A stretch of DNA of 64,000 nucleotides from Desulfovibrio sp. (GTDB lineage: Bacteria > Desulfobacterota > Desulfovibrionia > Desulfovibrionales > Desulfovibrionaceae), in assembly GCA_031272405.1 (NCBI GenBank), contig JAISTW010000027.1, positions 1-64,000 on the forward strand, written 5' to 3'. Of this stretch, positions 53,995-61,420 are shown one piece after another. Position 1 is the first letter of the stretch. Every line of letters starts with the position of its first letter. The position numbers were made by a program, and so were the translations under genes. The notes beneath the pieces are model-generated. The model had not been told where the DNA came from. It saw only the letters and a program-made list of their open reading frames with translations, and did not search any database.

Positions 53995-54078
53995 AAAAAA
54001 CTCGTTTTTGGCTCTTCGCTGGGGGCATAAGAGAGAAAAAAGGGCAAAAAGCTCTTATGCCCCCACCTTATGCCCCCA
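53986..54078. repeat. Four copies of an 11-bp motif, two in each orientation
   Basis: TGGGGGCATAA occurs at 53986-53996 and 54020-54030, and its complement TTATGCCCCCA at 54055-54065 and 54068-54078. The middle pair extends to a 13-bp perfect inverted repeat (GGGGGCATAAGAG 54021-54033 / CTCTTATGCCCCC 54052-54064) with an 18-nt loop. Placed between the tRNA and an arm-binding integrase, these could be integrase arm-type sites or an operator for the integrase promoter. Confidence 0.7.
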
Positions 54079-54129
54079 ACATGTTTAAGCTGTCAAGATT
54101 TTTTATGGACAGCATGAGACGCAAAAATT

Positions 54130-54177
54130 GAGGAAAAACAAAGGTTCCCAGGTCTTTTGAGACGTTGGGAACCTTTG
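54130..54177 (-). terminator. Terminator of the tRNA-Ser gene
   Basis: On the minus strand CAAAGGTTCCCA and TGGGAACCTTTG (54166-54177 and 54139-54150) form a 12-bp perfect stem. An inner GTCT/AGAC stem lies in the loop. TTTTTCC follows. Confidence 0.85.
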
Positions 54178-54190
54178 TGAGAAATCCTTC

Positions 54191-54285
54191 TGGCGGAGAG
54201 AGTGGGATTCGAACCCACGTATCGCATCGCTGCGATAACCCGATTTCGAGTCGGGCGCGTTACGGCCGCTTCGCTACCTCTCCGC
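54191..54285 (-). tRNA. tRNA-Ser, anticodon CGA
   Basis: On the minus strand the acceptor GCGGAGA begins at 54285. The anticodon stem-loop is CCCGA CTCGAAA TCGGG, with anticodon CGA (reads UCG). A long variable arm (TTATCGCAGCGATGCGATA) is typical of class II tRNAs, the T-arm is GTGGG TTCGAAT CCCAC, and CCA is encoded at 54193-54191. Ninety-five nucleotides including CCA. Likely attachment site of the adjacent degraded element. Confidence 0.97.
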
Positions 54286-54307
54286 AGTGCGTTGAATGCC
54301 CTTTTTT

Positions 54308-55126
54308 TTACTTTTTGTCCAGCGCCGCCATGACTTCCAAGGCTTCAGGCTGTTGGGGATCAGCTTTGAGGGCGCGCAGGGCATAGTCTTCCGCCTGGCT
54401 TTTCTTGTGCAGGTCAAGATAGAATTTGGCCATCTTGCCGAACGTGGCCGGATGCCCGCCAAAGGTGCGCAGTATCGCCTTGTAGACGGCCTCCGCCTTC
54501 TCGTATTCGTACAGGGCCACCCAGGCGTTCACCGCCCCCGCGTAGGCGGCCGATTCCCGTGGTTGCGCCTCCATGGCCTTTTCGAACATCTCCGCCGCAA
54601 GCCGCGTCTGGCCGGCTTCGTTCAATATCCGCGCCAGGTGCAGGCATATGCCCTTGTCGTCGCCGAATTCCTCAGCGACGCGCTTGAAAAAGGCGCTGCC
54701 CTTGGGTATCTGCCCCTCCTGCAGGAATTGCAGACCGCTGGCGATGAGGTTTTTTTTGCGCGCGAGCCGTTCCTCGTTTTCCTGCTGCAGGGCCGCCGCG
54801 GATTTTTCCTTGAGCAACTTCGCCAGACCTTCCAGCACGAGGCACAGTTTGGATTCCTGGCCCGGCTTGAAGGGAATGGACCTGGGCTTGCCCGTGTTGC
54901 CGGGATCCAGCAGGGGGGCCATGCCTGGATGAACCGCGAGGCTGCGCAAAAATTCGGCGATCAGAACGTCCGGCTCGCCGCGCGCGTGCGCCGTCATGCG
55001 TACCGTGTCGAAAACACGCAGGGCCGAACAGATGGATTCCAGGGCGCGTTCAACTTCGTTGCGACGCAGGTAGCCGTTCGCGCGGGCGATGTCTTCCCGC
55101 AATTCTTTGGGGGCTGTCGTCAGCAT
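54308..55126 (-). CDS. Tetratricopeptide-repeat protein
   Basis: 272 residues from ATG 55126 (GAGGAA about 5 nt upstream). Residues about 1-45 (DIARANGYLRRNEVERALESICSAL) and 130-270 (NLIASGLQFLQEGQIPKGSAFFKRVAEEF, HLARILNEAGQTRLAAEMFEKAMEAQP, VNAWVALYEYEKAEAVYKAILRTFG, KMAKFYLDLHKKSQAEDYALRALKADP) are TPR units. No signal peptide. It lies 10 bp after nadD in a proA-nadD-TPR operon. Role unknown. Confidence 0.85.
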   Translation of the reverse strand: MLTTAPKELREDIARANGYLRRNEVERALESICSALRVFDTVRMTAHARGEPDVLIAEFLRSLAVHPGMAPLLDPGNTGKPRSIPFKPGQESKLCLVLEGLAKLLKEKSAAALQQENEERLARKKNLIASGLQFLQEGQIPKGSAFFKRVAEEFGDDKGICLHLARILNEAGQTRLAAEMFEKAMEAQPRESAAYAGAVNAWVALYEYEKAEAVYKAILRTFGGHPATFGKMAKFYLDLHKKSQAEDYALRALKADPQQPEALEVMAALDKK

Positions 55127-55136
55127 TGTTCCTCGC

Positions 55137-55847
55137 TCATGAATGATTGTTGTCCGTCCCGTCGCGCCACCGCGCCGCGGCGATGCCGCGGCAATTTTCC
55201 AGCATCCGGCTGACCGTCGGGGGAACAAGCCAGGCGATGCTGCGTCCGGCAAGCCAGCGGGCGCGGATGTCCGAGGCGCTGACCTCCAGGGTGGGCAGCG
55301 GCAAAAAGTGGGCCCGGCCATCGCCCGGCAGCGCCATGCACAGACTGCCCGGCACAAGCGGAGGGCATTCCCGAGATTCGGGCCAGAGCCCGAGCGTGGC
55401 CTCCCGAAAAACATTCCTGTCCGCGCCGCCGCGCGGCGCCACGACAAAATCGCACAGGGCGGGCAGCTCCAGGCCCCTGAACCAGGTGGGCAGCAGGGAG
55501 AAATCCGGCAGGCCGAGCAGAAAATAAAAGCGCGCCCCGGGCGTTCGTTCGCGGGCCGCGGAAAGCATGTTCCAGGTGTAGGACGGGCCGGGGCACAGAG
55601 ATTCCATGCGGTTGCAGCGCAGGCCCGGCACGTCCGCCACAGAGGCTTCCACCATGTCCGCCCTGAGTTCAAAGGGCAGCAGATTGTCGCGATTTTTGTG
55701 GGGCGGGGCCGCGCTCGGCGTCAATTCCACACAGTCCGCCAGAGGGCCGAGCAGCTCAAGGGCTTCCACGGCGAAGCGCAGATGGCCGACGTGCAACGGG
55801 TTGAAGCTCCCGCCGAGAACGGCTCTGCCCCTTGCCTCGCGCGCCAT
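55137..55847 (-). CDS. nadD: Nicotinate-nucleotide adenylyltransferase NadD
   Basis: 236 residues. LGGSFNPLHVGHLRFAVEAL is the nucleotidyltransferase GxFNPxHxGH motif, SAAPPHKNRDNLL the substrate loop, and TLEVSASDIRARWLAGRSIAWLVPPTV the C-terminal S-x-x-x-IR motif. It turns nicotinate mononucleotide, the NadC product made from the operon at 7-11 kb, into the dinucleotide. Its ATG abuts the proA stop with no gap. Confidence 0.94.
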   Translation of the reverse strand: MAREARGRAVLGGSFNPLHVGHLRFAVEALELLGPLADCVELTPSAAPPHKNRDNLLPFELRADMVEASVADVPGLRCNRMESLCPGPSYTWNMLSAARERTPGARFYFLLGLPDFSLLPTWFRGLELPALCDFVVAPRGGADRNVFREATLGLWPESRECPPLVPGSLCMALPGDGRAHFLPLPTLEVSASDIRARWLAGRSIAWLVPPTVSRMLENCRGIAAARWRDGTDNNHS

Positions 55848-57098
55848 TTATTCCCGCACCTGCCCTTGACCGAGCACGACGAACTTGGTGGTGGTCAGTT
55901 CCTGCACGCCCATGGGGCCGTACGAGTGCAGTTTTGATGTGGAAATGCCGATTTCGGCGCCCAGACCCAGTTGACCGCCGTCGTTGAAACGGCTGGAAGC
56001 GTTGAGGGCCACCATGGATGCGTCCGCCTCCCGCAAAAAGCGCCGCGCCCTGTCAAGATTTTTTGTGCAGATGATTTCCGTGTGGTTGGAACCGTAACGG
56101 GCTATGTGGTCGAGGGCCTCGTCAAGTCCATCCACCACGCGGACAGCCAGAATCAGGTCATGGAATTCCTGCCCCAGATCTTCGGGTTTCTGGGCTGTGG
56201 CCGTGGGGCCGAGCAACGGCAGGGAGAGCGGGCAGGCGCGGAATCCGACGCCGGCCCCGCCGAGCTTTTCACCGACCAGGGGCAGAAAAGCCTGGGCCAT
56301 ATCCCTGTGCACAAGCAGGCATTCCAGGGCATTGCACACCCCCGGACGCTGCACCTTGCCGTTGAAGACGATTTCCAGGGCCTGGTCAACGTCGGCCTCC
56401 GCGTCGACGTAAGCGTGGCAGACGCCCTTGAAATGCTTGAGCACGGGCATGACGGCCGCTTCCGTCACGGCCCGGACAAGGCTCTCGCCGCCCCTGGGGA
56501 TGATCACGTCAATGTATTGATCCAGCTTGCACAGCGCCGTCACCGCCGCCCTGTCCGTGGTGGGGACGATCTGGGCCGCGGCGGCGGGCAGCCCGGCCTT
56601 TTCCAGCGCCTCGCCGAGCAGGGCGGCCAGAATCATGTTGGAATGCAGGGCTTCGCTGCCCCCGCGTAAAATGACGGCGTTGCCGGCCTTGAGACACAAA
56701 ACGGCGGCGTCAATGGTCACGTTGGGGCGCGCTTCGTAGATCATGGCGACAACGCCCAGGGGTATGCGCATGCGCCCCACCAGCAGGCCGTTGGGGCGTT
56801 GCCATTGACTCTCCGTGACGCCGACGGGATCCGGCAGTTGCGCCACATGGCGGCAGGCGGCGCGCATTTCCTCCAGAATGGCCGGCGTCAGGGCGAGGCG
56901 GTCCACACGGGGCGCGTCAAGCCCGGCGGCCACGGCGCGCTCCACATCCTCGCGGTTGGCCGCGTAAATGTCGGCCTGCCTGGCGGCGAGCAGGTCGGCC
57001 AGGCAGTTGAGCGCGTCCGATTTGGCGGCCGGCGCGCTTTTGGCCAGAACGCGCGCGGCGGCCCTGGCCCGTTCTCCCAGACGAAGTATTTCCTGCAT
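55848..57098 (-). CDS. proA: Gamma-glutamyl phosphate reductase
   Basis: 416 residues from ATG 57098, with GGAGG upstream. Aldehyde-dehydrogenase fold: RIPLGVVAMIYEARPNVTIDAAVLCLKAGNAVILRGGSEA, YIDVIIPRGGESLVRAV, QRPGVCNALECLLVHRDMA with the catalytic Cys, and RYGSNHTEIICTKN, with VALNASSRFNDGGQLGLGAEIGISTSKLHSYGPMG at the end. Second step of proline synthesis. Upstream partner of nadD. Confidence 0.96.
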   Translation of the reverse strand: MQEILRLGERARAAARVLAKSAPAAKSDALNCLADLLAARQADIYAANREDVERAVAAGLDAPRVDRLALTPAILEEMRAACRHVAQLPDPVGVTESQWQRPNGLLVGRMRIPLGVVAMIYEARPNVTIDAAVLCLKAGNAVILRGGSEALHSNMILAALLGEALEKAGLPAAAAQIVPTTDRAAVTALCKLDQYIDVIIPRGGESLVRAVTEAAVMPVLKHFKGVCHAYVDAEADVDQALEIVFNGKVQRPGVCNALECLLVHRDMAQAFLPLVGEKLGGAGVGFRACPLSLPLLGPTATAQKPEDLGQEFHDLILAVRVVDGLDEALDHIARYGSNHTEIICTKNLDRARRFLREADASMVALNASSRFNDGGQLGLGAEIGISTSKLHSYGPMGVQELTTTKFVVLGQGQVRE

Positions 57099-57198
57099 GT
57101 GCGCCTCCCCCCCCCTTTTTTGACGCGTGGTTTGACAAACAAGGGCACTATGGCGTAGTAAACGCAACGGTCTTGTCTATACAAGGAGATTTTTTTAC

Positions 57199-57885
57199 AT
57201 GAATCCGCGAAAGAATCAAGCCGTCGAGCCGGCCTCGCTGCTGAGCGAAATCCAGACCGAAGTCAGCGCGGAAAGCGCCCCCCTCCTGAATTTTATGCTG
57301 CGGCACGCCAACGCCATGGTCGCCCTGGTTGTCGGGCTTTTGCTCCTGGTGGCCGGCGTGGGCGCGTGGCAGTGGCGCAGCGGCGTCAAAAACGCCGAAG
57401 CGGCGGACGAGATCGCCCGCGTCTGCACGGCAAGTTCCGGCGAGGCCAGGATCAGGGCCCTCGCCGACCTGGCGCGGACAGCGCCGGACAGGGTGCGGCT
57501 TTCCGCATACATGACCCTGGGCCAATACGCCGCGCAAGACGGGGACGACGCCGCGGCGGCCGAAGCGTACGCCCAGGCCGCCCGTCTGGCCGGCGAAGGT
57601 CCTTTCGCCGCGGCCGCCCTGCTTGCCCGGGCCGGCGCTCTGCTCCGGGCCGGCAACAGCGCCGAGGCCCTGTCTCTGCTGCAGGACGTTGAACAGCGCC
57701 TGCCGCAACGGGCCCGCATACCGCAACTGCGCCAGATGATTGCCGAAGCGGCGATCAGTGCCGGGCAAAAGGATGTGGCCGCCGCTGTTTACATGGAACT
57801 GGCCCAGGCTGCCCCAGAGCGGGAAGGCGAGTATTTCCGCGCCAGGGCCGCCGCGCTGGAAGGCAAAAAGGATGGGGAAAAATGA
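57199..57885 (+). CDS. YfgM-like membrane-anchored TPR protein
   Basis: 228 residues. A cytosolic N-terminus of about 40 residues, one membrane helix (MVALVVGLLLLVAGVGAWQW), then helical TPR-like repeats (LARTAPDRVRLSAYMTLGQYAAQDG, AYAQAARLAGEGPFAAAALLARAGALLRAGNSAEALSLLQDVEQRLP). This is the YfgM/TPR_21 layout, an ancillary SecYEG-associated periplasmic chaperone in E. coli. Good AAGGAG site. It overlaps iorA by 4 bp, so it is co-transcribed with an unrelated enzyme. Confidence 0.8.
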   Translation: MNPRKNQAVEPASLLSEIQTEVSAESAPLLNFMLRHANAMVALVVGLLLLVAGVGAWQWRSGVKNAEAADEIARVCTASSGEARIRALADLARTAPDRVRLSAYMTLGQYAAQDGDDAAAAEAYAQAARLAGEGPFAAAALLARAGALLRAGNSAEALSLLQDVEQRLPQRARIPQLRQMIAEAAISAGQKDVAAAVYMELAQAAPEREGEYFRARAAALEGKKDGEK

Positions 57886-59762
57886 GCGCTGTTTCCTCCC
57901 CTGACCATCCCCTGCTGGGCCTTCCCGGGGAACGGCGTCTTTTGCTCGGCAACGAGGCCATTGTGCGGGGCGCTCTCGAGGCGGGCGTTCACCTGATCGC
58001 CTGTTATCCGGGAACGCCCTCCTCGGAGGTTCCGGACGCCTTTTACAGCATGCGCGGCCAGGGCCGTTTCCGCATGGAGTATTCCGTCAACGAGAAAGTC
58101 GCCCTGGAAGTCGCCGCCGGCGCCGCCCTTGCCGGGGCCATGAGTCTGGCGACCATGAAGCATGTGGGCGTCAACGTGGCGGCCGACCCGCTGCTCACGT
58201 CCGCCTATATCGGGCTGCCCGGCGGCCTGGTGCTGCTTTCCGCCGACGATCCCGGCTGTCATTCCAGCCAGAATGAGCAGGACAACCGCCACTACGCGCG
58301 TTTCGCCTCCCTGCCCTGTTTTGAGCCGGCCTCGGCCCAGGAGGCCAAGGACATGACGCGCGCGGCTTTTCGCCTTGCCCGCGAGCTGCAGCAGCCCGTC
58401 ATGCTGCGCGTCACGACGCGCGTCGCCCACATGCGCGGCCCGGTGGAATTCGGCGCATTGCCGCAAACCAGTCCCCTGGTGGAATTTCAGCGGGATCCCG
58501 GGCGTTTCGTGCCGGTGCCCGCCGTCGCCCTCAAGCGGCATAAAGCCCTTGCCGCCGCCTTGGAACAGGCGGCCCGCCTGGCAGAAACAAGCCCCTTCAC
58601 CCGCTGCAGGGCGGCGACCCGTCCTTCCCGTCTCGGCATCATAGCCAGCGGCGTGGCCCGGGCCTATCTGGCCGACGCCCTGACAGAGGGAGGCTGGGAA
58701 GACAGCGTCCATATTCTGGAGCTGGGCGTCACCTGGCCCCTGCCCGTCGAGGCGCTCGGCGCTTTCCTTTCCGGCTGCGACCGCGTACTGGTGCTGGAGG
58801 AAGGCGCGCCCCTGCTGGAGAACGATCTGCGCGCCCTCGCCCAGCGGCGCGGCCTTGCCGCGCTGGTGGAAGGCAAGGACGCCGATCTGACCGAACAGGG
58901 GGAGTATTCCACAAGCCGCGTCCTGCGGCGCGTGTCCTCTTTTCTGGACTGTCCGCGCGCGGTAGCGCCCGCGCGCGGCCCGCTCCGCGCCGTCCGCTCA
59001 GATCTGCCCGCGCGCGCGCCCAATCTCTGCCCCGGCTGCTCGCACCGCGCCGTCTACTACGCGGCGCGGCAGGTCTATGGCGACGCGCCCGTCTACTCCA
59101 GCGACATAGGCTGCTACACCCTGGGCATGGCCCCGCCCCTGCGCATGGCCGATTTTCTGGTCTGCATGGGCTCTTCCGTTTCCGCCGGAAGCGGCTTTGC
59201 CGCTGTTTCCGACAGGCCGGTGGTGGCCTTCATCGGCGACTCCACCTTTTTCCATTCCGGCATGACGGGTCTTGCCAACGCGGTCTTCAACCGCCACAAT
59301 CTGCTGCTGGTCATTCTGGACAACGGAACCACAGCCATGACGGGGCATCAGCCCAATCCCGGCATGCTCCAGGAAGACCTGGGCGAAGCGGCCCGGCATC
59401 TGGATATTGAAGGCGTGGTCCGGGCCCTCGGCGTGACCGAGTGCGCGCGGGTGGGGGCCTTCAATCTGAAGGCGCTCCTGGGGGCCTTCGCCGACATGAA
59501 GGAAAAGAGCGGCGTGCGCGTGCTCATCGCCGAAGAGCTGTGCGCTCTGTACGCCCGCCGCCGCAGGAAGACGGCGCGGCGGACGGTCGTCGTCGCCCGT
59601 CAGGGCGATGAGGCCCGGCGTTGCCTTGAGCGTTTGGCCTGTCCGGCCTTTTGCCGGGACGGAGACGACGTGGCCGTTGACCAGACGCTGTGCGTCGGCT
59701 GCATGGTCTGCCTGCAGGCCGCGCCGGGGGTCTTCAAGGCCGTTTCACATCGACAAGGATGA
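57882..59762 (+). CDS. iorA: Indolepyruvate:ferredoxin oxidoreductase, alpha subunit
   Basis: 626 residues. N-terminal pyrimidine-type domain: LLGNEAIVRGALEAGVHLIACYPGTPSSE and YSVNEKVALEVAAGAALAGA. TPP-binding domain: NLCPGCSHRAVYY and FIGDSTFFHSGMTGLANAVFNRHNLLLVILDN. It oxidises aryl pyruvates from aromatic amino acids to aryl-acetyl-CoA with ferredoxin. The C-terminal ferredoxin region is eroded: the second cluster motif is Cys604, Cys607, Cys610, then Ala614 instead of Cys, and the first retains only two of four cysteines (CLERLACPAF). The protein ends soon after. Electron transfer may use a different route, or the clusters may be lost. Confidence 0.92.
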   Translation: MSAVSSPDHPLLGLPGERRLLLGNEAIVRGALEAGVHLIACYPGTPSSEVPDAFYSMRGQGRFRMEYSVNEKVALEVAAGAALAGAMSLATMKHVGVNVAADPLLTSAYIGLPGGLVLLSADDPGCHSSQNEQDNRHYARFASLPCFEPASAQEAKDMTRAAFRLARELQQPVMLRVTTRVAHMRGPVEFGALPQTSPLVEFQRDPGRFVPVPAVALKRHKALAAALEQAARLAETSPFTRCRAATRPSRLGIIASGVARAYLADALTEGGWEDSVHILELGVTWPLPVEALGAFLSGCDRVLVLEEGAPLLENDLRALAQRRGLAALVEGKDADLTEQGEYSTSRVLRRVSSFLDCPRAVAPARGPLRAVRSDLPARAPNLCPGCSHRAVYYAARQVYGDAPVYSSDIGCYTLGMAPPLRMADFLVCMGSSVSAGSGFAAVSDRPVVAFIGDSTFFHSGMTGLANAVFNRHNLLLVILDNGTTAMTGHQPNPGMLQEDLGEAARHLDIEGVVRALGVTECARVGAFNLKALLGAFADMKEKSGVRVLIAEELCALYARRRRKTARRTVVVARQGDEARRCLERLACPAFCRDGDDVAVDQTLCVGCMVCLQAAPGVFKAVSHRQG

Positions 59763-59767
59763 GGCGC

Positions 59768-60367
59768 ATGAAAAAAAACGCGGCGCAGCGGCGTCTGCGC
59801 ATCTATTTCACGGGTGTGGGCGGGCAGGGCGCCCTGACGGCGACAAGCCTGCTGGCCCACGCGGCCCTGACGGCCGGGCTGGGGGTTGTCGCCGGAGAGG
59901 TGCACGGCATGGCCCAGCGCGGCGGCGTGGTGGAATCCGCGCTGCTTCTGGGCGGCTGGCGGTCTCCCAGGCTGGATTTCGGCGAGGCCGACGTCCTGCT
60001 CGGTTTTGAGCCTCTGGAAACCCTGCGCGGCCTGCCCTATCTGAAGCCGGGCGGCGCCGTCTTTTCCAGCTCCGATCCCCTGCCGCCCTTGTCTGTTTCC
60101 CTCGGCGCGGCGCGTTATCCCGATTTGGCGGAAATCGAGGCGGAAATCCGCCAGACGGCGGGCCGGCACAGGTTTTTGCCCTGCCGCAAACTCGGGCTCG
60201 CGGCCGGTTCCGCCCAGAGCGGCAACACGGCCCTGCTGGGCGCTGTCTGCGCGGCCGACATACTGCCCTTTGGCCTGGAGGAGCTCCAGAGCGCGATCAG
60301 ATACTTTCTTCCCGCCAGAATCCAGGAAGCCAACCTGAAGGCGCTGAGCCTGGGGGCCGAGGCGTGA
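59768..60367 (+). CDS. iorB: Indolepyruvate:ferredoxin oxidoreductase, beta subunit
   Basis: 199 residues. IYFTGVGGQGALTATSLLAHAAL and VVAGEVHGMAQRGGVVESALLLG form the gamma-type domain of 2-oxoacid:ferredoxin oxidoreductases, with the GVGGQG and HGMAQRGG loops. GNTALLGAVCAADILP near the end is also typical. It forms the heterodimer with IorA. ATG 59768 is chosen; another ATG nine nucleotides earlier overlaps the ribosome site. Confidence 0.93.
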   Translation: MKKNAAQRRLRIYFTGVGGQGALTATSLLAHAALTAGLGVVAGEVHGMAQRGGVVESALLLGGWRSPRLDFGEADVLLGFEPLETLRGLPYLKPGGAVFSSSDPLPPLSVSLGAARYPDLAEIEAEIRQTAGRHRFLPCRKLGLAAGSAQSGNTALLGAVCAADILPFGLEELQSAIRYFLPARIQEANLKALSLGAEA

Positions 60368-61368
60368 TGTCTTCCCCTGCCGACATTCCGCGGCGCGTCG
60401 GGGGCTGTCTCGTCCTTTTTTTGCTTCTGTTTTTTTGCGGCCAGCGCGTCTGCGCCACGGCCCCGGCCGTGCCCGAAGGGAGCTTTCTGGGCGTCGCCTC
60501 CGCCATTCTGTACGATCTGGACACGGAAGCCATTCTCTTCGAGCAGAACGCCGACGTGCGCATTCCGCCGGCTTCCCTGACCAAGGTCCTGTCCATGTTT
60601 CTGGCCCTGGACTATATGAGGTCAGATCAGGCCGGTTTTGACAGCCTGGTTTCCGTCAGCCGCGAGGCCGCCTCCGAGCGGGGCTCGCGCATGGGCCTGC
60701 GGGAACACGACAACGTCTCCCTGCGGGAACTGCTGCTGGGCATGGCGGTGGCTTCCGGCAACGACGCCAGCACGGCCGTGGCCGAGTTTGTGGGCGGTTC
60801 CACCCCGGCCTTCGTCAGAATGATGAACGTCAAGGCGCGCCTGCTGGGCATGCGCAACAGCCATTTTTGCAATCCGCACGGGCTGCCCGATCCCGAACAA
60901 TACACCACGGCCCGCGACATGCTTGCCCTGGCGCGCTCCTATCTGCGCGCCTACCCCCTTGCCCTGCGTTTTCACAATACCCACGTGTTCAGGTACCGCG
61001 ACAGCGTCAGCTGGAACAAAAATCCGCTGCTGGGCCAGTATGAAGGCGCGGACGGTCTGAAAACAGGCTGGATACGCGATTCCGGCTACAACCTCATTTT
61101 CACCGCCTCCCACGAAGGCAAGCGCCTGCTGGCCGTGATCATGGGCGCGCCCGACGTCTGGGCGCGCGGCAACGAGGCCTGCCGCCTGCTGGACGCCGGC
61201 TTTCTGGTCAGCGGCAACAGGGCTGTTTCCGTGGCCTCCGCCCTCTACAACGCGCCCCTGCCGCAACGGACTCTGGATGTGAAGAAAAACGCCCACGAAG
61301 CCGGGGTGTATCCCCGCAAAGGCAAGCCCAGCAGGCTGAAGGGCAAACGCGCCGCCGGGAAACGGTGA
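60367..61368 (+). CDS. D-alanyl-D-alanine carboxypeptidase (DacA/PBP5 family)
   Basis: 333 residues with a signal peptide (CLVLFLLLFFCGQRVCA). Serine peptidase S11 motifs: SxxK in PASLTKVLSMFLAL, SxN in VASGNDASTAVAEF, KTG in ADGLKTGWIRDSGYNL. It trims the terminal D-Ala from peptidoglycan stem peptides in the periplasm. The C-terminal beta domain and amphipathic anchor of PBP5 are absent; the end is a short basic tail (KGKPSRLKGKRAAGKR). The start overlaps the iorB stop. Confidence 0.92.
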   Translation: MSSPADIPRRVGGCLVLFLLLFFCGQRVCATAPAVPEGSFLGVASAILYDLDTEAILFEQNADVRIPPASLTKVLSMFLALDYMRSDQAGFDSLVSVSREAASERGSRMGLREHDNVSLRELLLGMAVASGNDASTAVAEFVGGSTPAFVRMMNVKARLLGMRNSHFCNPHGLPDPEQYTTARDMLALARSYLRAYPLALRFHNTHVFRYRDSVSWNKNPLLGQYEGADGLKTGWIRDSGYNLIFTASHEGKRLLAVIMGAPDVWARGNEACRLLDAGFLVSGNRAVSVASALYNAPLPQRTLDVKKNAHEAGVYPRKGKPSRLKGKRAAGKR

Positions 61369-61420
61369 CGCTTTCCTTCAGCTTGCCAAGCGCCGGCTTC
61401 CTTCGTATAGTCTCACGGCC

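Larger units (their letters stand above)
52836..54190. mobile_element. Degraded integrative element next to tRNA-Ser
   Basis: Between the alkylsulfatase and tRNA-Ser lie only broken genes: a HicB start, a DUF433 gene lacking its end, an Rpn nuclease lacking its start and an integrase N-terminus, plus four copies of an 11-bp repeat. The integrase fragment is on the tRNA's strand, just downstream of the tRNA 3' end, as in integrative elements using tRNA genes as attachment sites. I could not find a second copy of the tRNA 3' end, so the far boundary is undefined. About 52836-52933 and 53187-53320 show no gene. Confidence 0.7.

Noticed and set aside
52836..54190. Direct-repeat attachment sites delimiting the island
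   Set aside because: I looked for a copy of the tRNA 3' end near 52.8-53.0 kb and found none.
54296..55213. 305-codon plus-strand frame opposite the TPR gene
   Set aside because: Antisense of a well-supported gene; composition (Gln, His, Gly, Arg) is typical of shadow frames in GC-rich DNA.
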